Source: Vanrija pseudolonga (taxonomy: Eukaryota; Basidiomycota; Tremellomycetes; Trichosporonales; Trichosporonaceae). From it: a stretch of 64,000 nucleotides of DNA. Made by a program: the position numbers and the translations under genes. Shown here in pieces: positions 11,279 to 21,079 of the stretch; within the stretch, counting starts at the first letter, position 1, and the number at the start of each line of letters is the position of its first letter. The stretch lies in NCBI RefSeq assembly GCF_020906515.1, contig NC_085855.1, positions 806,001-870,000 on the forward strand, given 5' to 3'. Under the pieces are notes generated by a model, which ran no database searches, had not been told where the DNA came from, and saw nothing but the letters and a program-made list of their open reading frames with translations.

Positions 11279-13090
11279 TTACACAACCTCGCGCTTCTCC
11301 GAAAGCTCCTTCTCGCCGTTCTCGTTGTGCTCGACGTTGGGCTTGTCGTAGCCGGCAGGGGGCGCCGAGTGGCCCGAGTGGCCGGCGTACTGGTCGACAG
11401 TCGTCGAGGCGAAGAGACGCGCGGGAACCTTGTTCTCGAAGAGAATGTCGAGCTCTCCGTATGTGCGTCCCTTGGGCTCGGGAAGGCAGAAGAAGGTCCA
11501 GATGACACAGAGGAGACAGAAGCCGGCCCAGAAGAGACCAGTCTTGGCGCCCCAGTTGAGAGCGGTGGGGTTGAGGAACTTGGGCATGATGACGTTGTTG
11601 ATAATACCGACAACGTTGTAGAGGCCACGGGCGAGGACGACAGTCTTGGCACGGAGACGAGTGGACGAGACCTCGGCGACAAGAGAGTAGCAGACGGGAC
11701 CGACGGAAAGGTCGTAGACGGCAGTGTAGATGAGGAGCATGGCACCAATAGCCCACTGAGCGCCAGTGTTACCCCTGGTGACAATCTCGCCGGCGGCGTC
11801 GTAGGTGGGGCCCTTAGTGAAGCCCATGCAGCCGATGACGAGGAGGAGGACGAAGAGAACACAAAGACCGTAGAGGTAGATCTTGCGGCGACCGACGTGG
11901 GGCATGAGGAACCAGGCGCCAATGGTACCGACAAAGCCGAGAGCGTACTGGGCGAGCGACATGTTGAAAGCGTTCTCCTGGGCAAGGCCGGCCTGGCGCA
12001 GGAAGTAGGTCGAGTAGCCCATGAAAGTAGAACCGCAGAGAGCCTGGACAGCCCAGGTGCCCATGGCAACCATGGTACGGCGACGGTCGACGCCCTTGAA
12101 GCAGTCCCAGTACGAAGTTCCCTCGGACATGGACTTCTCGAGGGCGTTGGTGTGGACCATCATGGCAACCTGGGACTCGACAAACTCGTCGGTAGGGTTA
12201 GTGTTGAGGCGACGGACCATGTGGCGGGCGCCGTCGAGGTTACCGCGGCGAACCTCCCACCAAGGCGACTCGGGGGCGAAGAAGGCGCCGATGAGGATGG
12301 GAACGGGAAACACCCACTGGAGGGCGAAGGGGAGACGGTAGGCCCACTGGCCCTTGATGTCGAGCATACCGCGGAGAACGCCCGAGGCGATGAACTGGCC
12401 GATAACCCAGCAGAGGTTGACGTACGCAGTGAGGTAGGGGCGGAGGGCGACGGGAGAGACCTCGGAGGCGTAGGCGGTCGTGAGGGTCTGGAAGATACCC
12501 CAAGGGATACCGCAGAGGATCTCACCGGCGAGCAACATCTGAATGTTGTGGGCGAAGAAGAGGATGAAGATGAAGCAGATCATGATGATGAGCGAGCCGA
12601 TCATGGTCTTCTTGTAGCCGAACCTGTCGCTGAGCACGCCGTTGAGGGCGAGACCAATGATGGAGCCGACCTGGGCACCGTTCGAGAGACCCGTCTGCCA
12701 CGCCGACGTGAGCTGGGGGTTGCCGTGCTGGTCAATGACGGTGCCGTACTTGTAGTTGAACTGGTCCTGGGCGTAGAGCGAGCCGAGGAGGACAAGGTCG
12801 AAACCCTCCATAATGCTGAGCGGGGTGTTAGCACGGACACGGGCGAGAACCCAAAATCAATCTGCGACCTACACAGCAGCCGAGAGCAGCATCGACCAGG
12901 CAATGGCCTTGGGGTAGCGACGGAGACCCTCGCGGATCGTCATCGACTGCTCGGTGGCCGTGGCGACCTTGGCGTCCTCGACGACCTGGTCGTAGTCGGC
13001 AATGCCATCGCGGGCCTTGTTGAGGTGGTCAACGTCGGCGGCGATCGAGCCACGATGCTCTGGCTTGAAGATTGACTGCTTGCGAGACAT
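11279..13090 (-). CDS. MFS sugar transporter, alpha-glucoside/maltose permease type
   Basis: Exons 13090-12873 and 12815-11279 encode 584 residues. The intron falls in the first transmembrane segment, where the joined frame reads LLSAAVIMEGFDLVLLGSLYAQ, exactly the start of the alpha-glucoside permease core. The MFS loop motif DRFGYKKTM, the PESPWW block after TM6, 12 predicted hydrophobic segments and a charged cytosolic C-terminus are visible. Both termini are cytoplasmic, and the N-terminus is acidic/charged (about 60 residues). The role is proton-coupled uptake of maltose or related glucosides by family; the exact substrate cannot be read from sequence. The coding region is strongly C-biased. 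Confidence 0.87.
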
Positions 13091-16000
13091 TGCAAGTGGT
13101 GGTGTGGGGAGGGGGGTGGGGCTCTCATACCCCGATGGAGTCAGGTCTTTTATAAGTCTCTGCAAAACGGTTTGCGCTGCTCAGCCATTTGCCCTTGTTG
13201 TCATCGGGGCCGGCCGAGCTGCACGCGCGGGCCTGCAACAGGGACAGGGGGGCAGGGAGATCGCTGCGGCGGGGTGGACTGCAGCCGAGTGTGGGGCTCT
13301 GCCACTCGCTGCAGAGGGACCGGGTCAGCGCGAGAGGCGGACCACAGGCGACGCTGTCGTCGTCTCACGGGGGTTGCTGCTTTTTTTTTTTGGTTTCCAG
13401 TCCCCTTCCCCGAGCGCCAAGCGCCCTGGGTCCCCATGGACATCCTAAACCCGCTGCGTGAGCGCAGTGTTGGGCAGCCGACAGCTCCTCCTTTGGCGAC
13501 AAGCCGAATCAGTGGTTGCTCCTGAAGGTTGAGGTGGGTTGCGTCACTGTGGGGCCGGCTGACAGGCACTCTGTCCATCTACAGCCGTCCACGCCGCCAC
13601 GCCCGCCCCTCTGTCGCCTGTGGACGAAAAAGCTGCTCATTTGGCATTTCCCTGCATAACATGTGGTTCGGTTACAAAGCTTGGTAAACGGCAGGGTCCC
13701 AGAACCCCACCCGACGCCTCTCAATCGTCGCAGACTTCGGAGCCCACCGAGCCCTCCGGTCCTTGCCCTCCCCCACCCCGTGGTCTTGGCGCCCTCCCGC
13801 CAGGCGAGTATGGCGCACAAACGCCGCAGCCTGGATCTTTCCTTGGTGCGCCGTCCAACGTGTTCCCACAATCAGATCTTAACCAAGCGAGAAGGTCTAG
13901 AGCTGAAGCTTGGTACACACCAATGTGGTCACATGAGATGATCTACATGCCCCGCCGTAATGAGTGGAGCGCGAAGTGCAAGCACGTTACGACGTCCCCG
14001 TTGTTTGTCCGCCACCACCACCTGACTGCGCCGTAAAAAAATCTGCACAGTCACCACCCCGATATGCTTGCACGCCATCAAGAGCCCACGTTTGCCCATG
14101 CATCCGACCTCGGCCGCCCTCCGCTATCCGTGCCATCTCGGTGCGCCTCCGTGCCCCAGTATCGAGCCGGCGAACCCGGCGCCGTTCCGAGATATGCACA
14201 ATCACAGCACGGAGCCTCGCCGGGGTCCGTGTCAGCGGCAGTGCACCAAGCCAAGGCCAACCAACCTCAGGGGCCAAATGCCGAGCCAGGCACATCAGCT
14301 GGGCAGCACCTGGGCGGCAACATCACTTGGGTGGGCCAATGGCTAAACTATTGTCCGGGTGCGATGCGCGACACGATTTGGCATCGAAATACACGCACAG
14401 TCAACGTAGTCGGTCAACATCGCCAGATGCCGGAGTGGCCGCTGGTCATCGCTTTTCTGCCCTGCGCGAGTCTATTTGCGTGGAGGTGGCGGATGGAGAC
14501 ATCCTACGCTGGGGTATGGCTTGAGGTACGCTTTGCGTGCTCGCTGCGCCGGACTGCACTAGACCGTTGATGCAGATCGGTCGACTGCTGTCCGGCGCAG
14601 CATGCATCGAATGATCACCGACGCGATCGTGCTGCTGACCTCCTAGGACCATTCGAGCCGAAGATCTCGGGTACAGTCGCCTCGCTCGCGGCGAAATCGA
14701 TCACGTCTTGGCGCGAGGTCGCTACAAGTGCCGTTGGTAACCGCGCTGCGGTCCGCCGTCCCTGGAGCGAGAAGACAGTTCCGCAGGGTCCGGCTACGGG
14801 GCGTCTAAACGAGGCGACGCGGTCTGAAACAGGCGCCCGATTCGTGATTAGGGCCTCAAGCGCCGACAGCAGCCGTTTCTGACCTCGGTGTTGGCGTCGG
14901 CTCGTCGGTGGCGGCCCGTCAACTCGTCGGTGGCTGCCCGCCACGCGGAACTCGTGGCGAACCGTTGGTCGTAGTTCTTGGCTCTTACTTGGCTGCCTAG
15001 AGTGGCACTGTCCGTTCCGCTTTTCCCGTCACCTGATCTGTAAACGTTGTGCCAAGTCGTGCCACACAAGTCACGAGATGGTGCGTTGGGGCACCGTGGG
15101 TTGCATGGAAATAGGCGAGCACGGCTCTGGGCACTGCGAAGTGACGGCACAAGGTGAGCACGGCTCTGCTCCCCATCCCCGCGAACGGATGGGACGCTGA
15201 CTGGGGTGCAAGCGGGGCTGTTGGGCAGTTCGGCGGGGGTCCGATCTGCCGAGGTATGCAATACGAGCCCGAGAATCAGTACCACCGAGACTTGGTGTCC
15301 GCCTGGGTTACGCCTGGGTGGACAAGTTTCGAGCTCTGCACGTGGGAGCGGCACCTGTGCCGCAACCATGGCTTGGGTTGGTGTCCACCTCGTGGCTGTC
15401 CACCTCCTGCCAGATTCTTCGCTCAATGCTGTACGCCCTCGGATTTCCCCAGGTAAGTGCAAGGCGGCGAGCGGCGTCTGCCTGTTGTGGTGCGGTGGTC
15501 TCAAGTGTTGGTCGACATTGAACTACTGGATGTCCGGATGTCGCCCGGTACCTGCCATCATTCGATCGACATATCTAGCTTATCCATCTACCGTGAGCCC
15601 GGCAGAGCGCCGAGGATCTCAGCCCACCGGAATGCGCCTGGACTCTTGCTAGCCCATATCTCGTATCTCTCCAGCGCCAATGGGCTTTGTGCGGGGTCCC
15701 AGCTCTCCAAGGCATCTGAGCTTGGGAGCTGGGGAGGATAACAGCCCCGCCGGAGTCCCACCGAGTATAGGCCGAGGACGGTTGGCGCTACGATGCTTGG
15801 CGGATACTACCTGCGCACGTGGAAGGGCGACCAGCATGCAGCATGAGAAATGCTCTCGCTCCGGCTCCGAGAGAGCGCTGCTAGGAGACGTCTGCTGACG
15901 GCATGCTGCTCATGAGGCGACATGGTGTGTGGTCGGTGGGTCTCGGGAGCAACAGCCTCACCAAAGGGCCACGAGCCAGCTACCAACAGCCCCGTGGTTC

Positions 16001-16305
16001 ACGGCAGTGTCCACTATCTGAGCCCGCCCTGCGCCTCGTCGTCACCACGTTGTGCCAAGCATCTTGATGGCCATCAGCCATGACTTCGCCACGCAGCGCG
16101 CACTGGATGACGCAGGGCCGTCGTTCAGCAGTGGGTGGCGGTGTGGTGCGGGTTCCTGGTTGTGAAACGCGACCCGCGCCGTAGTCACCACCTACCGGCC
16201 TATATCTCTGAGGCCGGGTTCACTGACTACCAAACACTCACTCGCTCACCACAACACCACAATCCCGGTCGGCCGACCTCCATCCACTCCCACACCAGCA
16301 CCACA
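13091..16305. other. 3.2-kb region without a recognisable gene
   Basis: Several stop-free frames of 100-220 codons exist on both strands (for example 13964-14524 + and 14848-15504 -), but none has the local codon bias, splice signals or family resemblance. Short repeated phrases occur (a GAGCACGGCTCTG motif at about 15118 and 15157; CTCGTCGGTGGC repeated near 14905-14930). A poly-A run lies at 14034-14041. It could hold a fast-evolving gene, a long RNA or decayed sequence; I cannot tell. Confidence 0.35.
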
Positions 16306-16557
16306 ATGACACAACCACCCAAAGAGTCCTGGTGGCAGAAGCTGCGGCGCGGCTCGGCGCCCCCAGTCGACCCGGCCAGCGTCAACGAGCTCGTCGCGCT
16401 CGGCTTTCCCTCTGACGCCGTCGTAGCCGCGCTGAAGAAGAGGAACGGCGACCTCGAGATGGCCAAGCACCAGCTCTACCACGACAAGGGCAACCACCGC
16501 GAGCCCGAAGACAACCCCGGGTGCAAGGTCTGCGTCGAGATGGACCTTGCGGCATAG
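16306..16557 (+). CDS. Small UBA-like/CxxC family protein A (83 aa to first stop)
   Basis: The frame begins MTQPPKESWWQKLRRGS and contains a UBA-type three-helix pattern, VNELVALGFPSDAVVAALK...NGDLEMAKHQL (residues about 26-58), with the conserved GF loop. It is followed by HDKGNH and, 10 residues later, CKVC. UBA domains bind ubiquitin; binding here is inference. The N-terminal SWW-KLR-GS-P block is shared with protein B, 1.2 kb downstream. Translation stops at a TAG (16555-16557), but the same frame continues without a stop for 81 codons (next entry). This is the first of six related genes in 5.2 kb. Confidence 0.65.
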   Translation: MTQPPKESWWQKLRRGSAPPVDPASVNELVALGFPSDAVVAALKKRNGDLEMAKHQLYHDKGNHREPEDNPGCKVCVEMDLAA

Positions 16558-16803
16558 TACAAGGCCCAACAGGAGTCGGCCGACAGGCTGCGCAAGGCCG
16601 ACCAGAAGGCGCAAGAGGCCGAGCGCGAGCGCGCCAAGATGCGCAACGCGGTCGACTACGCCAAGTACCAGGACAACCGCGGCGCGAGCGCCTATCTGCC
16701 TCCTCAGGACCGATACAACCGTCGGAAGGTCGTCGGCATCCAGAGCGAGTCAGAATTCGCGGCGGCAGCCAACAGTGGGCTGCATAGAAAGTACGGCAGC
16801 TAG
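16558..16803 (+). other. In-frame extension of protein A beyond its TAG
   Basis: Directly after the TAG the frame stays open for 81 codons to a TAG at 16801. It encodes a charged coiled-coil-like segment (QQESADRLRKADQKAQEAER) and then a Tyr/Arg-containing tail (LPPQDRYNRRKVV). Codons keep the C/G-ending bias of real genes. There is no start codon placed to make this a separate gene of sensible size. Protein B has the same design (UBA-like, CxxC, coiled coil), so the extension is most likely part of the ancestral protein, reached by readthrough or RNA editing, or newly cut off by a nonsense mutation. Confidence 0.55.
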
Positions 16804-17501
16804 AGATGGCTGCAGGTTCGATAGGTCTGGGTGTTGTACAGTACGCACCGATGTTATCATGTACTGTTGGGTGGCGGAGGATTGATCGGCGCACGGTCTA
16901 TCTCCATTATGCTTACAGGGGAGCCCTGATTGCCCGGGCGCTTTGGCACCGGCTTCGCTTCGCTTCTGTCCTATCGCGCCGCGCTCAGTTCGTACTTGCA
17001 GCATAGTCGACTGCCGTTCCAGGCCAACGAAGCGCTCAGCAAAGGCGCTCGGATGCTTGCTGACCTTCTCGGCGTCGGCAACAAGTGATTGGAGTTCCGA
17101 CGGCGCGTGGGAGACAGGTCCGCCCCGTCACGCCCCTTCAAACTCGTCCAAAGCCGGCCCCAGCGTCATCGCCATGCACCTCGGCGCTCGGCTAGGTCAC
17201 AGCCACAGTAGCACCGGCGACGGCCGTCGGAGGACGTTGCGGATGCACCCGATGACGCAGAGGGCGTTAGCCGTCGTTGCCGAGGAGGTGGCGGTGTGGT
17301 GCCTGGAGCCATGAAACACAGCTGGTGGGTAGTCAACTGACAGTCCTAAACGTCATACAGAGTGGCCACGATAGTGATGCCATTGGAGTTACAAGTGAGG
17401 AGCGATGCCAAGCCAGTCATCGGAGTACCCAGGATCTAACTCTGACACCGAGCCGTCAAACGCACTATCAACGGACACCACCCCCAACACCCAGACCAAC
17501 A
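16804..17501. other. Spacer between family genes A and B
   Basis: About 700 bp with no supported gene. It presumably holds the 3' flank of gene A and the promoter of gene B. The leader just before gene B is rich in CACC/ACCC, as in gene A. Confidence 0.35.
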
Positions 17502-17702
17502 ATGACACAACTACCCGTGCAGTCGTGGTGGCGAAAGCTTCGCAACGGCTCGTCGCCCCGCGCAGACTGGGACAAGGTCGACGCCCTCGTCGGCATGGGC
17601 TTCCACCCCGACAAAGCGGTCAAGGCGCTCAAGATATCCAACGGCGACGTCCAGCGCGCCACCGACCAGATGCTGCACGACCAGGGCCACTTCAACGCGT
17701 AG
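17502..17702 (+). CDS. Small UBA-like family protein B (66 aa to first stop)
   Basis: The frame begins MTQLPVQSWWRKLRNGSSP and is closely related to protein A. It has a very good UBA consensus: VDALVGMGFHPDKAVKALK...NGDVQRATDQML. HDQGH follows as in protein A, but a TAG at 17700-17702 intervenes before the CxxC. In the same frame the expected GCPIC lies 10 codons past the TAG. The gene reads in the same direction as A and C. As annotated to the TAG it is a bare UBA-like domain. Confidence 0.6.
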   Translation: MTQLPVQSWWRKLRNGSSPRADWDKVDALVGMGFHPDKAVKALKISNGDVQRATDQMLHDQGHFNA

Positions 17703-18140
17703 CAGACACCCACAGATGGCTGTCCGATCTGCAGCGAGATCTACGTCAAGGAGCAGAGACGGATCGAACGCCAGATCCTTGCAAAGCAGCGCCTCGCCGA
17801 ACATGAGCAGAAAGTCATCGAAGAGGCCCGACTGAAGGAACAGCGCAAGCAAGAGGCCAAGGAAGCCAGGGATCAGTACCTAGAAGCCAGGGCACAGTAC
17901 CTGCGACACCAACGCGAACACCCCCACTGCTGCTGTGGTCACCACGGGCCAGGGGGTCCCACTCCCGGACACAGCGACTCGTTCCACGAGTCCATGCACA
18001 ACTCGGCCCACGAGAACGCACACAACTTTGCACTCAGCTCTACCGCCGCCGCCTCCGCCGCCGCTATGGCTGCCGTCGCCGACGCTTCGCCGCCGTCGTT
18101 TAGCGCTCCCAGCAACACCTTCCAGCCGGCTCCAGCATAA
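17703..18140 (+). other. In-frame extension of protein B beyond its TAG
   Basis: After the TAG the frame is open for 145 codons to TAA at 18138. It supplies the family CPIC motif, then a long Glu/Arg/Gln coiled coil (IERQILAKQRLAEHEQK and onwards, about 60 residues). A Cys/His cluster HPHCCCGHH follows, then a His-rich stretch and an Ala/Ser/Pro tail. The order of parts matches the post-stop extension of protein A. High GC at third positions argues against random open frame. Confidence 0.55.
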
Positions 18141-18322
18141 CGCCCCCTAAACTACCTCAACCATTGTATTCTCACATGTGTATTCGTACCCAATGTATCA
18201 TTGACCAAGCTGTCAGCAGCAAGGCTTGGAGGTGGTCGTCTGGCTCCGTAAACAGTCTGTCGATCCGCATGGCCACCGCTTGCTAGGCTTAAACGAAAGC
18301 TTCCGAAGAAATAAACATCCCA
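18141..18322. other. Short spacer between gene B and the tRNA pair
   Basis: About 180 bp of unassigned sequence between the TAA of the protein B extension and tRNA-Val. Confidence 0.3.
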
Positions 18323-18408
18323 GGCCACTTAGCTCAGCTGGTTAGAGCGCATGCTTAACACTTGAAGCGTTACGCATGAGGTCGGCGGTTCGATCCCGCC
18401 AGAGGTCA
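18323..18408 (+). tRNA. tRNA-Val(AAC) with 12-nt intron
   Basis: A box TAGCTCAGCTGG and B box GGTTCGATCCC are canonical. The anticodon stem CATGC/GCATG pairs after removal of a 12-nt intron (18361-18372) that begins right after the base 3' of the anticodon, the normal eukaryotic position. The loop TTAACAC gives anticodon AAC. The T arm GGCGG/CCGCC is perfect. The acceptor stem has one A-A mismatch (position 5-68) and one G-T pair. No T-run lies between this gene and the tRNA-Glu that starts 18 nt later, so the two may be transcribed together. Confidence 0.88.
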
Positions 18409-18426
18409 CGGACTAATCTCGGTCTA

Positions 18427-18514
18427 TCTTCGCTAGTATATCGGTTAGTATAACCGCCTCTCATTAGAGAGATTCAAATCGCGGTAGAGCAGGGTTCGAC
18501 TCCCTGGCGGAGAA
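18427..18514 (+). tRNA. tRNA-Glu(CTC) with 16-nt intron
   Basis: The acceptor stem TCTTCGC/GCGGAGA pairs fully with one G-T. The A-box region is TAGTATATCGG and the B box is GGTTCGACTCC. The anticodon stem ACCGC/GCGGT forms once the 16-nt intron 18464-18479 is removed, leaving the loop CTCTCAC with anticodon CTC. A T5 run at 18532-18536 and a T4 at about 18544 are probable Pol III terminators. Splicing would need the SEN endonuclease, whose subunit Sen2 is encoded at 58.4-60.1 kb. Confidence 0.9.
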
Positions 18515-18531
18515 AAGCACAAGTGATTAGC

Positions 18532-18547
18532 TTTTTGATTAGCTTTT
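18532..18547 (+). terminator. Pol III terminator after the tRNA pair
   Basis: Two T-runs (TTTTT and TTTT) begin about 18 nt after the tRNA-Glu 3' end. No T-run separates the two tRNAs. Confidence 0.6.
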
Positions 18548-19026
18548 CGCCTGACTCTTGTTCTAATCGGGTCCGGACCCGGGTCTCACTCAACTCCAAG
18601 TTATACTCCCGCACGCTGGTTGATACCTCGATCTTCATGATGCTCTTGTCGCCACACACTCACATACAGAGACCTACAATGCTTATCCCGCGATCCGGCG
18701 AGCCCCCTCATGGTGTTGCTATTCTCCTTGACAGCACACCTTGACAGCACACAGCTTGGAACGAAGGCGCGGCCGCAAGAACCTTTGCCATGTAAAGCCT
18801 CAACATGTATCGCTCCCCACTTTCACCCAGCCGACGTTGCCGAAGCTTGATGTCATGCAGTGTCCATCCAAGCAAGGCACAACACTGCGTCCCGCTGCCA
18901 TCACAACATCGCTTATGTGCGGGTACTGCTGTGTTACCGCCAGACTGAGTAACATGCACGATACATATGGTCAGCTGGTGTTGCAGTACTGAACAGGTCG
19001 CCACCCGCAACACACACATACACGCC
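18548..19026. other. Spacer upstream of family gene C
   Basis: About 480 bp without a supported gene; it must hold the promoter of the + strand family gene starting at 19027. Confidence 0.3.
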
Positions 19027-19458
19027 ATGCCACTCGCGCGCACAAACTCCCACACTACGACGCTGTACAGCGCCACATCGAACACCTCGACGCTGGTGGC
19101 ACGGAGTCCATCCCCCAGCCCCGCTGCAGCCAAGGACACGGACGCTGCCATCTCCAAATCCAAGGGCCTCGGCGCGAGGTTCAAGAGCAAGCTCAACGGG
19201 TACAACAACGCCTCCGTCGTCACGCTCGTGAGCGAGGGTTTTGACGAGCCAGATGTCCGTCAAGCGCTCAAGGCGGCGAGGGGCTATGAGAAGGACGCGC
19301 GCAGTTGGCTCAAGCACACTCGCGACCACGTACCGACAAAGACGTACCACGCCGACTGCATCGTCTGCCATGCGGCGCTCAACAAGGGACCGGACTGGGT
19401 CAACCGTCATGGCTTCCTCGCGCCACCGGCGGTGTTCAGCGGGATGAGTGCCAGATAG
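19027..19458 (+). CDS. UBA-like/CxxC family protein C (143 aa)
   Basis: The intronless frame starts MPLARTNSHTTTLYSATS, a Ser/Thr-rich leader shared with proteins D, E and F. After a Pro/Ala linker it has the UBA-like core VVTLVSEGFDEPDVRQALKAA (residues about 62-95), with the GF loop kept. The motif HTRDH follows, then 10 residues and CIVC. The tail is about 22 residues. It converges on gene D with 85 bp between stops. The Ser/Thr-rich leader is not a signal peptide. Function is unknown; the UBA-like fold suggests, but does not prove, ubiquitin binding. Confidence 0.7.
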   Translation: MPLARTNSHTTTLYSATSNTSTLVARSPSPSPAAAKDTDAAISKSKGLGARFKSKLNGYNNASVVTLVSEGFDEPDVRQALKAARGYEKDARSWLKHTRDHVPTKTYHADCIVCHAALNKGPDWVNRHGFLAPPAVFSGMSAR

Positions 19459-19543
19459 CCGCTGCTCGCCACAACACCTCGAACCACTAGAGATACATGT
19501 AGCAATATAATGTTCCCATCGGGATGTACAACCTTCCAACCTC

Positions 19544-20011
19544 CTACCCGCGCCGCTGCTCGGGGGACGTAGGCAGCCCGCTGTGCCGCTCGAGGGACAT
19601 GCGCTCAAATCCGGGCGGCAGAGCAGACAAGGGCCTGCCGTAGTTGATAGATTCGACCGTTGTCGTCGCGTGTGGCTGGCGAGAAAACTCGCAGGCGGGG
19701 CAATTGGGGTCGAGGCGCGCCTTGTGGTCGCGCAGGTGGGTCAGTCCGAAGCGCGCGCGCTCCTCGTCGTTGTTCAGGCGGCCGAGGGCCCGCTTTGCGA
19801 GCGCACGGTCAAAGCCCTCAGCTACGAGCCGCTCAAGCGCGGGGTTCGGCGGGCTGATCTTGGCCTTGAGCTTGTCCGCCAGACTTGGGCGCCGGCCGTC
19901 GCCCCGCGCCTGCACTTCCGGCGCGGCGTCGCGCGCGGGCACGATGGTCGACGTGTCGGAGAAGACACTGAAGAGCGTGTCCGTGTTGGAGGTGGTGCGC
20001 TCGAGTGACAT
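19544..20011 (-). CDS. UBA-like/CxxC family protein D (155 aa)
   Basis: The frame starts MSLERTTSNTDTLFSVFS, the leader typical of the - strand trio. The UBA-like core is ALERLVAEGFDRALAKRALGRL (about residues 68-100), followed by LRDH, a 9-residue gap and CPAC. The C-terminal tail is longer (about 45 residues) and repeats the word MSLER inside it (FERMSLERHSG). A TATA-like GATAAATAC lies about 40 bp upstream on the minus strand. No intron is needed. Confidence 0.7.
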   Translation of the reverse strand: MSLERTTSNTDTLFSVFSDTSTIVPARDAAPEVQARGDGRRPSLADKLKAKISPPNPALERLVAEGFDRALAKRALGRLNNDEERARFGLTHLRDHKARLDPNCPACEFSRQPHATTTVESINYGRPLSALPPGFERMSLERHSGLPTSPEQRRG

Positions 20012-20218
20012 GGTGATATGTGGGGTGCGGATGACGCTGGGATCCGCACGGTATTTATCAGTCACTCTTGAAGTGGTGCCGAGCCGAGCTGTCTCAAACG
20101 AGCAGTGCCTGGGCTGATTCAAGCCACCACGACGATACCCGCACCACACGCCTCATGTCAACAGCAGCTCGCATCGCATAATACAACGTCGACATTTATA
20201 CAGACAGCATGCTAGCTG

Positions 20219-20656
20219 CTAGGCCCCGCCGGTGCCACCACCAATCATGATCCCATCCAAGGCGCCCATGAACCTCCCCTTCTTCTTAGGCTTGTAACCA
20301 CACAGCGTGCACTGCTCGTCCGGCGCGCCGAGGTGATCCCGGCCGTGGGTGAGGACGAGGCGCGCCTTGGTCATGTCGCCCTTGGACGCGTGGAGCGTCG
20401 AGAGGACCTGCCCCTGCTGGAAGCCGGCTGCCACCAGCTCGTCAATCTTGGCTTGGGTGACGCCCTTCCCGAGCTTCGGGGCCTCGAGTGACCGTCTCGT
20501 GTCGGCTGATGTATCGTGCACTGGTGGCCGGTCGCCAGTTGCCTCGTGCAGAGGTCGCCGGTCGGCCGGTTGCCCATGCGCGGGAACGATGGTCGACGTG
20601 CGCGACGTCGTGCTGTAGAGCGTTGTGGTGTTAGAGGGCGTGCGTTCGAGTGACAT
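20219..20656 (-). CDS. UBA-like/CxxC family protein E (145 aa)
   Basis: The frame starts MSLERTPSNTTTLYSTTS, nearly identical over 18 residues to proteins C, D and F. After a linker rich in His, Pro and Asp comes the core IDELVAAGFQQGQVLSTLHAS. HGRDH and CTLC follow, separated by 9 residues. The tail is basic (KPKKKGR) and ends in a Gly-rich stretch. The spacing and strand fit a tandem duplication with D and F. Confidence 0.7.
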   Translation of the reverse strand: MSLERTPSNTTTLYSTTSRTSTIVPAHGQPADRRPLHEATGDRPPVHDTSADTRRSLEAPKLGKGVTQAKIDELVAAGFQQGQVLSTLHASKGDMTKARLVLTHGRDHLGAPDEQCTLCGYKPKKKGRFMGALDGIMIGGGTGGA

Positions 20657-21079
20657 TGTGTTGGTACTGGTGATGCGTTGTATCAAAGCTGAGGCCATGC
20701 GTGCGGCTTATGTTGCATGAGGTTGAAGCTTAGCCGCTCTTGGCACCCCGGATGATGTTGGAGTAGCGGTGCAGCTGGTCACGCGGTGGTTCCTAAGCTC
20801 GCTCGGCATATGTACAGGCGTCGTGCCAAGCCGTCGTCATCGTCCTCGGCGCCGTCAACCGCGCTGCATCATCCACAGGCACGAGGAGGCGGTGAGCATG
20901 TCCGGTTGCATCGGCTGCGTCGGGACGTGCAGGACGTGGGTGGCGTCGACGCAATGGTGGAGCTGAAGCTTAGGGTGGGCACCTCTGCTGGCCCCAGCCG
21001 CAAGTGGCCACCAGCTTATGGTCTGCATTATAGTGAGGATGAATACAACAGTATAGACACGACTCTGGCTGCGTAGCGC
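20657..21079. other. Spacer with a possible decayed family fragment
   Basis: This 423-bp stretch holds the promoter side of gene E. At about 20878-20895 a 16-bp block on the minus strand is identical to the part of gene F encoding the helix before its RDH motif. No open frame surrounds it, so it may be a fragment of a lost paralogue. Confidence 0.3.

Noticed and set aside
11327-13075. 582-codon open frame on + across the MFS permease
   Set aside because: Mirror of the C-biased minus strand gene; composition (Asp/Glu/Val-rich) is what antisense of such genes gives.
13964-14524. 186-codon open frame on + in the gene desert
   Set aside because: No codon bias, family resemblance or splice logic; overlapping frames of similar length occur on both strands.
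14848-15504. 218-codon open frame on -
   Set aside because: Arg/Pro/Ser-rich random composition expected for GC-rich noncoding DNA.
17686-17733. Intron removing the TAG of protein B
   Set aside because: The only GT...AG pair around the stop spans 17 nt, too short to splice; upstream donors are weak and would delete the UBA-like helix.
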